Below are positions 1 through 5,250 of a stretch of 5,585 nucleotides of DNA, one piece after another. The notes under the pieces were generated by a model that worked only from the letters and a program-made list of their open reading frames with translations, was not told the origin of the DNA and did no database searches. This DNA comes from Bacteroidota bacterium. Its GTDB lineage: Bacteria > Bacteroidota > Bacteroidia > Flavobacteriales > Flavobacteriaceae. The DNA lies in the NCBI GenBank assembly GCA_023386255.1, contig JAEWKB010000033.1, positions 1 through 5,585 of the forward strand, written 5' to 3'. The position numbers were made by a program, and so were the translations under genes. Numbering within the stretch: the stretch's first letter is position 1; each line of letters starts with the position of its first letter.

Positions 1-195
1 ATCTACTTTAGAGCCTGTAAGCCCCTGCTTGTCAACCAGTATAAGGCGTTTGTTAGTGAATACAAACATATCTCTTATCAGCTTAAAAGCCTTTTCAATA
101 TGCTCCCCCGGAACCAGTATAGGCTGGAATTCCTGTGAAATTTTTTCTACAGACACTTCAGATGCGTGTCCCATTATGGCATTAAATAGTCCCAT
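1..195 (-). CDS. PH domain-containing protein, N-terminal fragment (3' end outside window)
   Basis: The minus-strand reading frame opens with ATG at 195-193 and stays open for 65 codons to the left edge, so only the N-terminus is present. It starts MGLFNAIMGHASEV and continues through 'LIRDMFVFTNKRLILVDKQG' to a final '...GSKVD'. The 'VFTNKRLILVDKQGLTG' stretch is the characteristic strand-turn-strand of small bacterial pleckstrin-homology-like proteins (bPH family, formerly DUF1696), which are usually about 120-130 residues, so about half is missing. The family is cytosolic, lacks a signal peptide (none is seen here) and has no well-defined biochemical role. The gene is divergent from the HMA-protein gene, with 135 bases between the two starts. 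Family assignment is from recognition of this motif; function is not claimed. Confidence 0.85.
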   Translation of the reverse strand, partial: MGLFNAIMGHASEVSVEKISQEFQPILVPGEHIEKAFKLIRDMFVFTNKRLILVDKQGLTGSKVD

Positions 196-330
196 GATTT
201 ATTTATTGGTGATTTGTATCCATAAAAGTAAAAAGTAATTTCCTGTTAAGAAAATTTTCAGCATTATTTTTACTCTAATTTATGAAATGGAAGAATTTTA
301 TGTATTTTCGGCATTCTTAAATTTATACTG
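196..330. promoter_or_regulatory. Divergent intergenic region, probable back-to-back promoters
   Basis: This 135-base AT-rich gap lies between two divergently oriented starts and must hold control elements for both. The best visible candidate for the plus-strand gene is TATTTTCG at 303-310, one mismatch from the Bacteroidota -7 consensus TAnnTTTG and about 20 bases before the ATG. No convincing TTTG-type -33 element is at the right distance. For the minus-strand gene, TACTTTTA on the reverse strand near 225-235 is also one mismatch away. Neither is strong enough to call a defined promoter. No Shine-Dalgarno sequence is evident at either start, which is usual in this phylum. Confidence 0.35.
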
Positions 331-684
331 ATGAAGTCATTTAAAACTGTACTGGTATTGCTTACACTGCTTTTTTCGGCGGCTGCTTTCTCACAAAAAC
401 AAAAAACTACCGAAACAGCAATAATTAAAACTGCAATATACTGTGACCACTGCAAAGCCTGTGAGACCTGCGGGCCAAAATTTGAAAAGGTGCTGCTAAA
501 GGAAAAAGGAGTACAGATGGTAACCCTTAACGAAAAGGAAATGACCATAAAAGTAGTGTACAACACCAGGAAAACTGATATTACAACTATAAGGACAGCA
601 ATAAGCAAACTGGGCTATGATGCTGACGATGTAAAGGCTGATCCTGTGGCTTATGAAGCCCTTGACGGATGTTGTAAAAAATAA
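331..684 (+). CDS. Exported heavy-metal-associated (HMA-like) domain protein with a four-cysteine motif
   Basis: This 117-residue protein has a clear signal peptide: basic K2/K5, hydrophobic core about 7-20, and likely cleavage near 'AFS-QK' (residues 20-23). Export to the periplasm or cell surface is therefore likely. The mature part (about 30-100) fits a ferredoxin-like HMA fold: strand 'TAIIKTAIYC', cysteine loop, helix 'CGPKFEKVLLKEKGVQ', strand 'MTIKVVYN', and 'ITTIRTAISKLGYDAD', the typical final helix-strand of HMA domains. Instead of GMxCxxC, the loop reads CDHCKACETC: C38, C41, C44 and C47, each three residues apart. A further Cys pair, C114-C115, lies at the C-terminus ('DGCCKK'). 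Metal binding (Cu, Zn or similar) is inferred from the fold and cysteines; the metal is unknown. The ATG at 331 gives the signal peptide directly. ComM begins 15 bases after its stop, so the two may be co-transcribed. Confidence 0.82.
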   Translation: MKSFKTVLVLLTLLFSAAAFSQKQKTTETAIIKTAIYCDHCKACETCGPKFEKVLLKEKGVQMVTLNEKEMTIKVVYNTRKTDITTIRTAISKLGYDADDVKADPVAYEALDGCCKK

Positions 685-699
685 CGCTTACAAAGAAAT

Positions 700-2235
700 A
701 TGCTTATAAAAGTTTTCGGGAGTGCTGTTTTTGGCGTGGAAGCCACAACCATAACCGTTGAAGTTAACATTGATAAAGGGATAGGGTACCACCTGGTAGG
801 CCTGCCGGATAATGCCATTAAAGAAAGCAGCTACCGTATTGCAGCCGCACTAAAAAATAACGGTTACAGCCTGCCGGGCAAAAAAATTACCATAAACATG
901 GCGCCTGCCGACCTGCGAAAGGAAGGCTCTGCTTATGACCTTACACTTGCTATAGGAATACTTGCTGCTTCAGGCCAGATAAACGCTGATGAGGTTGATA
1001 AGTACATAATTATGGGTGAACTGTCGCTGGACGGAAGCCTTCAGCCCGTTAAAGGAGTATTGCCGATAGCTATTAAAGCTAAAGAAGAAGGTTTTAAAGG
1101 TTTTTTCCTGCCGAAGCAGAATGTGAAAGAAGCCGCTATTGTAGCAGGCCTTGATGTTTACGGTGTAGAAAATGTTACCGAGGTTATTGATTTTTTTGAA
1201 GGCCGCGGCACTATTGAACCTACAGTTATAAACACACGCGAAGAATTCTATAAAACACTTGATTTTCCGGAGTTTGATTTTGCCGATGTAAAAGGGCAGG
1301 AGAGTATAAAACGCTGTATGGAAATTGCCGCAGCAGGCGGACACAACATAATACTTATTGGCCCTCCGGGGGCAGGTAAGACCATGCTGGCCAAAAGGCT
1401 GCCAAGCATCCTGCCACCGATGACGCTGAAGGAGGCGCTCGAAACAACTAAAATACACAGCGTTGCCGGAAAGATAAAAGATGTGGGCCTTATGAACCAG
1501 CGGCCTTTCCGGAACCCGCATCACACTATCAGTGATGTGGCACTTGTTGGCGGCGGTAGTTACCCGCAGCCCGGTGAAATTTCACTGGCGCATAATGGCG
1601 TACTGTTTTTAGATGAGCTTCCTGAATTTAAACGTACGGTGCTGGAAGTGATGCGCCAACCGCTGGAAGACCGTGAAGTTACCATATCGCGCTCTAAATT
1701 TACTATTACCTATCCGTCTTCATTTATGCTGGTTGCAAGTATGAACCCGAGTCCCGGCGGTTATTTTAATGATCCTGATGCCCCCGTGAGCTCATCACCG
1801 CACGAAATGCAGCGCTACCTTAGCAAGATATCCGGGCCGCTGCTGGACAGGATAGACATACACATAGAAGTTACGCCGGTGCCGTTTGAAAAACTCTCAG
1901 ACAACCGCAAAGCCGAAAGCAGCGTTGATATACGCGAACGGGTTACAAGGGCAAGAGAACTGCAGTCTGCACGGTTTGAGCATCTGGAGAACATACATTA
2001 CAATGCCCAGATGAACACCAAGCAGATACGCGAGTACTGCCAACTTGATGAAACATCGCTTCAACTGCTTAAAACAGCTATGGAGAGGCTGAACCTGTCT
2101 GCGCGGGCATATGACAGGATATTAAAGGTATCACGTACTATTGCCGACCTTGATGCCTCTGATAATGTAGAATCGCAGCATATAGCCGAAGCCATACAGT
2201 ACCGCAGCCTGGACAGGGAGGGTTGGCTTGGATAA
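700..2235 (+). CDS. comM: YifB/ComM family Mg-chelatase-like AAA+ ATPase
   Basis: At 511 residues this is full length for the family. Residues 1-170 form the N-terminal ChlI/Lon-protease-like fold ('VEVNIDKGIGYHLVGLPDNA', 'APADLRKEGSAYDL', 'GELSLDGSLQPVKGVLP'). The AAA+ module follows: Walker A GPPGAGKT at 221-228, 'RNPHHTISDVALVGGG' at 271-286, Walker B 'VLFLDELPEF' at 301-310, sensor 1 'ASMNP' at 346-350, and 'GPLLDRIDIHIE' at 379-390. A C-terminal helical Mg-chelatase domain ends with 'LSARAYDRILKVSRTIADL'. In Vibrio and Acinetobacter, ComM is a hexameric helicase that promotes branch migration during natural transformation; whether that holds here is inference. The loop after sensor 1, which has four cysteines in many ComM proteins, has none here. 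The ATG at 700 matches the usual family N-terminus. The gene lies 15 bases behind the HMA gene. Confidence 0.95.
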   Translation: MLIKVFGSAVFGVEATTITVEVNIDKGIGYHLVGLPDNAIKESSYRIAAALKNNGYSLPGKKITINMAPADLRKEGSAYDLTLAIGILAASGQINADEVDKYIIMGELSLDGSLQPVKGVLPIAIKAKEEGFKGFFLPKQNVKEAAIVAGLDVYGVENVTEVIDFFEGRGTIEPTVINTREEFYKTLDFPEFDFADVKGQESIKRCMEIAAAGGHNIILIGPPGAGKTMLAKRLPSILPPMTLKEALETTKIHSVAGKIKDVGLMNQRPFRNPHHTISDVALVGGGSYPQPGEISLAHNGVLFLDELPEFKRTVLEVMRQPLEDREVTISRSKFTITYPSSFMLVASMNPSPGGYFNDPDAPVSSSPHEMQRYLSKISGPLLDRIDIHIEVTPVPFEKLSDNRKAESSVDIRERVTRARELQSARFEHLENIHYNAQMNTKQIREYCQLDETSLQLLKTAMERLNLSARAYDRILKVSRTIADLDASDNVESQHIAEAIQYRSLDREGWLG

Positions 2236-2237
2236 TC

Positions 2238-2261
2238 ATTTTAAATTCTGAATTTTAAATT
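2238..2261 (+). repeat. AT-rich 10-base direct repeat downstream of comM
   Basis: ATTTTAAATT occurs at 2238-2247 and again at 2252-2261, separated by four bases, and a related 'TGTAAATTTA' follows to 2270. The units are themselves nearly palindromic. They start three bases after the comM stop. There is no GC-rich stem, so this is not a typical intrinsic terminator. Low-complexity AAATT/TTTAAA strings of this kind are common between genes in Flavobacterium, and no function is proposed. Confidence 0.5.
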
Positions 2262-2301
2262 GTAAATTTATTGCTAACTGTTCCAATAGCAGGGCAGGAA
2301 A

Positions 2302-2320
2302 TGCTGAGCCTGTCGAAGCA
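2302..2320. repeat. Single copy of a dispersed-repeat-like motif (CTTCGACAGGCTCAG type)
   Basis: TGCTGAGCCTGTCGAAGCA sits in the 100-base gap before the 76-residue gene. Its ends can pair (TGCT/AGCA). The core, read on the other strand as CTTCGACAGGCTCAG, matches a motif I recall as recurring between genes in many bacterial genomes, including Bacteroidota, where it resembles a REP element. It is more GC-rich than the surrounding bases. Only one copy lies in this window, so its repeat status rests on recall and not on anything seen here. Confidence 0.45.
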
Positions 2321-2335
2321 CTTTAAACAACAAAT

Positions 2336-2566
2336 ATGCTAAAACAAGAACTGAAAGAACTATTTGATGCGATGCCTCAGATAGTAAAAGATAAATTGCA
2401 ACCAGTAATGGAGAACCTGCTGGAAAGGGCAGTGGATATTGACAATTATCAAGACAAGGATTCTGATGAGTATGATGAGGAGCGCGAGGATATACTTAAA
2501 GAGGTACGCAAGGTAAAGTACTTAAACGAACAGTGGCAGATAATGAATGCTAAAAAGAACAATTAG
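2336..2566 (+). CDS. Small acidic helical protein, unknown function
   Basis: This 76-residue frame runs from ATG 2336 to TAG at 2564-2566. I do not recognise the family. The composition is protein-like: an amphipathic N-terminal half ('MLKQELKELFDAM', 'VMENLLERAVDI'), a strongly acidic centre at residues 34-52 (including KDSDEYDEERED), and a C-terminal helix with alternating basic and hydrophobic residues ('ILKEVRKVKYLNEQWQIM'). There is no signal peptide, membrane segment or cysteine, so a soluble cytosolic protein is likely. It lies 100 bases after comM and 48 bases before the lipoprotein start, on the same strand. The leader 'ACAACAAAT' is AT-rich without a Shine-Dalgarno sequence, like its neighbours. 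Codon use resembles the flanking genes. It could be a conserved small flavobacterial protein or an orphan. Confidence 0.65.
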   Translation: MLKQELKELFDAMPQIVKDKLQPVMENLLERAVDIDNYQDKDSDEYDEEREDILKEVRKVKYLNEQWQIMNAKKNN

Positions 2567-2614
2567 TAAATGTTTTTTGTAAATTAGCTGATGTACAACC
2601 AACTAACTTACAAA

Positions 2615-3201
2615 ATGAAACACTTTATAATTATTTTTATTGCATCATTTTCGTGCCTCTCGTGCAGTGTTGAAGAAAATGCCTCAACACAGCAATTTAC
2701 AACATCAGAAACCGAACTATTTGATAATCTTTTCAGCGAGGGTTTAGATATTGATATTGACTTTTCCAGATTATTTGAATATTCCACAATAAATGAAGCA
2801 AAGTTTAAAACAAATGAGTCTATTGCTCATATAGTAAAGGATGCACGTGAGGAGCTGGCTCAAAGGCCGGATTGTACACATGCTTCAATAGCATTCTTTA
2901 TAACTTAGGCAAAGGCACAATGCATGCTGTAAGCTTTTTGGATGAGAATCAAAAGGTATATAAAGAGCACAATGCTGTTACTAAAGCAGGCATAAGGCCA
3001 TATACTCACTTAATTGGTAACAGTACAAAGGTTTATCTTCAACACGAGGAATCGATTGCGAAGGATTATGTAAATTTAATTTCTAAAGCCCAAATCAATA
3101 GCTTCCTGGAAGGTAAACTTACTGATAGTGGATTTTCTCAACTCGAAGTACATGTAGCAAAAGACGGTACTGCAGAAGTGTACGGATACAAAGGAAGCTG
3201 A
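2615..3201 (+). pseudogene. Predicted lipoprotein gene interrupted by a frameshift
   Basis: The 5' part, ATG 2615 to TAG 2906-2908, encodes a lipoprotein signal: MKHFIIIFIASFSCLSC with the probable lipidated Cys at residue 17. The next residues, SVEEN, resemble the acidic surface-export signals of Bacteroidota lipoproteins. An earlier ATG at 2591 would add eight residues and spoil the signal. The 3' part is open in another frame from about 2872 to TGA/TAG-bounded end at 3201 and reads 'LYNLGKGTMHAVSFLDENQ' through 'SGFSQLEVHVAKDGTAEVY'. It has protein-like composition but only a TTG at 2872 and no translation signal. The two frames overlap at 2872-2908. A one-base loss (or two-base gain) near 2860-2905 would join them into one protein of about 195 residues. 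I do not recognise the family. A real pseudogene, a sequencing error, or two separate genes remain possible, in that order of my preference with the first two close. Confidence 0.6.
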
Positions 3202-3222
3202 TGTATAGTCAATAAAAGCAAT

Positions 3223-3254
3223 AAAAAAGCCCTGATTCTCAGGACTTTTTTTTT
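3223..3254. terminator. Bidirectional intrinsic terminator between convergent genes
   Basis: Six A (3223-3228), a stem GCCCTGA (3229-3235), loop TTC, stem TCAGGAC (3239-3245) and nine T (3246-3254). The stem pairs seven positions with one C-A mismatch, and the A and T tracts extend it. It gives a U tract on either strand, so it can end transcripts of the lipoprotein locus (plus) and of the T9SS cargo gene (minus). The TAA stop of the minus gene (3255-3253) lies at the edge of the T tract, so that gene's coding end runs straight into its terminator. Confidence 0.85.
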
Positions 3255-4119
3255 ACAATTTAATAATTTTTTTAAGCACTTTTCGGTTACCTGCCGTAAC
3301 AGTAATAGTATATACACCTGTGCTAAATCCAGAAGTATCAATTACTGCATTATCTGCGGCAGTGTATTTTTTATCCAGCAATATGCGCCCGTTAATGTCG
3401 GTAATTATAATATTCTCTATATAATTATCTGTTACACTAACGTTTAGCTGATTTAACACAGGATTTGGATACATTTTAAAATCTTCCTGTACGAGTGCTT
3501 CATTGTTAAGTGTGGCGCCCTGTATAACAATATTATCAACAAGGAATATACTGTTGCCGGGTGAGTTATGAACCCTGAAAATCAGCCGAATGCGCTCGCC
3601 TGCATAATCTGTAGTGTCAAAAGAAGAATCTACAGTTTCGTTGCTAAGGGTTGCTTCGTCATCTGCCATTTTGCTGTCTAAAAGTGTTCTAAGCGCAGTA
3701 GGGGTGATGGCTGCATTATATTCGGCTTCAGTAACCACATACATTGAATAATGCGAGTTGGCGCTGCCGCTTACACGAACGCTTCCTAATCTGTAGTTTA
3801 TATCGGTAACAGTTGAAGGCAATACAAATACAGGAGAAACAATAGCACAATCAAGATTTTGTATTTGTACAGGTATATTATTTACCAGATTAAAGGTACC
3901 AATACCGGCCGCACCTCCTTCTATGCCTATAGCTGCTATGCTGGGGCTGGTACTGTAAATGCCATTATTTTGAGGATTGGCTGCTATTACAGGAAACTGC
4001 CAGCCTACGGCAAGAATGGCCGCCTGTTGGCCGTTAAAATTTTGGGTGTAAGTGTTTTGTGCATTAATTTGTGCAATAGCAAATACTGCCATTACACCTG
4101 AAAGTAACAGTGTTTTCAT
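3253..4119 (-). CDS. T9SS type A sorting domain protein, secreted adhesin-like
   Basis: This 288-residue protein carries a signal peptide (residues 1-20, cleavage likely at 'INA-QN') and a C-terminal type IX secretion sorting domain at 214-288. That domain shows 'FKMYPNP' at 214-220, 'DINGR' at 241-245, 'GVYTITV' at 268-274 and the basic end 'KVLKKIIKL'. Proteins of this kind cross the inner membrane by Sec, pass the outer membrane by T9SS, and are released or anchored to the surface after removal of the sorting domain. The central part (about 22-201), from 'YTQNFNG' to 'SIFLVDNIVIQG', is beta-rich and resembles choice-of-anchor J/cleaved-adhesin modules. No catalytic domain is seen, so binding or adhesion is the best guess. 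It is compact for a T9SS cargo, with one domain plus the sorting tail. The start at 4119 gives the signal peptide directly. It is convergent with the lipoprotein locus. Confidence 0.9.
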   Translation of the reverse strand: MKTLLLSGVMAVFAIAQINAQNTYTQNFNGQQAAILAVGWQFPVIAANPQNNGIYSTSPSIAAIGIEGGAAGIGTFNLVNNIPVQIQNLDCAIVSPVFVLPSTVTDINYRLGSVRVSGSANSHYSMYVVTEAEYNAAITPTALRTLLDSKMADDEATLSNETVDSSFDTTDYAGERIRLIFRVHNSPGNSIFLVDNIVIQGATLNNEALVQEDFKMYPNPVLNQLNVSVTDNYIENIIITDINGRILLDKKYTAADNAVIDTSGFSTGVYTITVTAGNRKVLKKIIKL

Positions 4120-4264
4120 TTTGATGATTGATGATTTAAAATAATAATTATAAGCGTTGATTAGGCGCTTTGTAAATTAGATGCAAAAAATTTAAAAAGG
4201 TTGCATGAAAAAAGCTACATTTTCATAATATTTTTTAAGATGCTGATTTACAGTAGTAGTAAAG
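4120..4264. promoter_or_regulatory. Intergenic region upstream of the T9SS cargo gene, with short inverted repeats
   Basis: This 145-base AT-rich gap follows the metallopeptidase and precedes the T9SS cargo gene, both on the minus strand. It holds three short inverted repeats: AAGCG/CGCTT at 4152-4156 and 4166-4170; ATGCAA/TTGCAT at 4181-4186 and 4201-4206; and ATGAAAA/TTTTCAT at 4205-4211 and 4220-4226. One of these may end the metallopeptidase transcript, but none has both a GC-rich stem and a following T tract on the minus strand. No clear TAnnTTTG promoter was found. A tandem ATCATCA pair lies just before the cargo gene's start codon on the minus strand. Confidence 0.3.
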
Positions 4265-5125
4265 TTATTGTATTTCATCAAAGGTATTGCCCTGTGTAAT
4301 ATCGCCTGTAGCAAACCCTTTTTTAAACCAGTACATCCGCTGTTCAGATGTGCCATGGGTAAACGAATCAGGCACCACATGTCCCTGTGCACGTTTTTGT
4401 ATGGCATCATCACCAACAGCATTGGCTGCGCTTAGGGCTTCCTCAATGTCCCCTTCTTCAAGCACATTGTTCATCTCTTCATTATAATGCGCCCAAAGCC
4501 CCGCATAAAAATCGGCCTGCAGCTCCTGCGCTACCGAAAGCCGGTTAGCACCCCGTTCATTGGTTTGCTGCTGCATCTGCCTTACTTTTTCTGATGTTCC
4601 TAAAAGTGTCTGTACATGATGGCCTACTTCGTGCGCAATAACATAGGCAATGGCAAAGTCGCCACCCTTAGCGCCAAACCGCGACTGCAATTCTTCAAAA
4701 AAGGCGAGGTCCATGTACACCTTCCTGTCCAGCGGGCAGTAAAAAGGCCCTGAGGCTGATGATGCGCCCCCGCATGCTGTTTGTACAGCATCAGTAAAAA
4801 GTACAAGTTTAGGATTCTCGTAGGTCATTCCCTGTTCGTTGAATATTTTCGCCCAAACATCTTCTGTATCGGCAAGCACCGTGCGTACAAAGTCACCCAT
4901 CTGCTGTTCTTCGGCAGTAAGTTCACGCGTTTGCTCATTTCCTCCGCCGCCTTGTTGCAGCTGGTTCTGGATTTCATTAAGCACACCCGAACCATCGCCG
5001 CCTGTAAACATGCTTATCAGCAGCACTATTACACCAATGATGCCGCCTCCTGCAGCTATTTTGCCGCCCGACATACCCCGGCGGTCATCAACATTATCGC
5101 TTTGCCTTCTTCCTAACCATCTCAT
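4265..5125 (-). CDS. Membrane-anchored neutral zinc metallopeptidase, YpfJ/KPN_02809 family
   Basis: This is a 286-residue protein, the usual family length. The basic, polar N-terminus (MRWLGRRQSDNVDDRRG) leads into a glycine-rich stretch and one membrane segment at about 24-40 ('AAGGGIIGVIVLLISMF'), then a Gly/Gln/Asn-rich linker (41-66). The catalytic part carries 'TACGGASSASGPFYCP' (C118 and C130, a conserved pair), 'KVYMDLAFFEEL' (135-146), and the zinc motif HEVGH at 165-169 with E166 as the catalytic base. 'ELQADFYAGLWAH' at 201-213 probably supplies the third ligand (E201 or D205). 'DSFTHGTSEQRMYWFKKGF' near the end is also typical. A zinc-dependent endopeptidase facing the periplasm is inferred; substrates of the family are unknown. 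The start at 5125 matches the usual MRW opening. It stands apart from both neighbours. Confidence 0.93.
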   Translation of the reverse strand: MRWLGRRQSDNVDDRRGMSGGKIAAGGGIIGVIVLLISMFTGGDGSGVLNEIQNQLQQGGGGNEQTRELTAEEQQMGDFVRTVLADTEDVWAKIFNEQGMTYENPKLVLFTDAVQTACGGASSASGPFYCPLDRKVYMDLAFFEELQSRFGAKGGDFAIAYVIAHEVGHHVQTLLGTSEKVRQMQQQTNERGANRLSVAQELQADFYAGLWAHYNEEMNNVLEEGDIEEALSAANAVGDDAIQKRAQGHVVPDSFTHGTSEQRMYWFKKGFATGDITQGNTFDEIQ

Positions 5126-5199
5126 AATTTTCAGATTTAGTAGCCTGAAATTAAGAAGAATATTGTTTAGTAAGAATTACTTTATAACCATTTTAGCAT
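5126..5199 (-). promoter_or_regulatory. Leader region of the metallopeptidase gene
   Basis: These AT-rich bases lie between the strong terminator at 5200-5228 and the ATG at 5125-5123, so the metallopeptidase promoter should be here. I find no good TAnnTTTG element and no Shine-Dalgarno sequence. The assignment rests only on position. Confidence 0.3.
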
Positions 5200-5228
5200 A
5201 AAAAAAGCCGCACATTATAGTGCGGCTT
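5200..5228 (-). terminator. Intrinsic terminator of the beta-barrel gene
   Basis: AAGCCGCAC (5205-5213), loop ATTATA, and GTGCGGCTT (5220-5228) form a perfect nine-base-pair stem. Read on the minus strand, it is followed by a run of seven T (5206-5200). It lies 22 bases past the stop of the minus-strand beta-barrel gene and 74 bases before the metallopeptidase start, so it should separate those two transcription units. On the plus strand there is no T run. Confidence 0.92.
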
Positions 5229-5250
5229 GTACCTGACTTCATTGTTAGTG

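Noticed and set aside
29..238. Plus-strand frame of 69 codons at the left edge
   Set aside because: It overlaps the antisense of the PH-domain gene, whose motif is clear, and its translation shows no protein family.
970..1524. Long open frame of 184 codons on the minus strand inside comM
   Set aside because: It lies antisense to the strongly conserved AAA+ gene and its translation has no recognisable domain; it is a by-product of the comM codon pattern.
2591..2614. Upstream ATG at 2591 as start of the lipoprotein gene
   Set aside because: It would put eight polar residues (MYNQLTYK) before the signal peptide; the ATG at 2615 gives a normal lipoprotein signal.
2862..2908. Programmed -1 frameshift joining the two lipoprotein halves
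   Set aside because: No slippery heptamer and no evident downstream stem were found in the overlap, so mutation or sequencing error is more likely.
4205..4226. Hairpin ATGAAAA/TTTTCAT as terminator of the metallopeptidase gene
   Set aside because: The stem is nearly all A-T with an eight-base loop and no following T tract on the minus strand, so it would be too weak.
4781..5201. Two plus-strand open frames opposite the metallopeptidase
   Set aside because: Both are antisense to a well-supported gene, are rich in Ser/Pro/Cys or Ile/Tyr as expected for shadow frames, and extend across the terminator.
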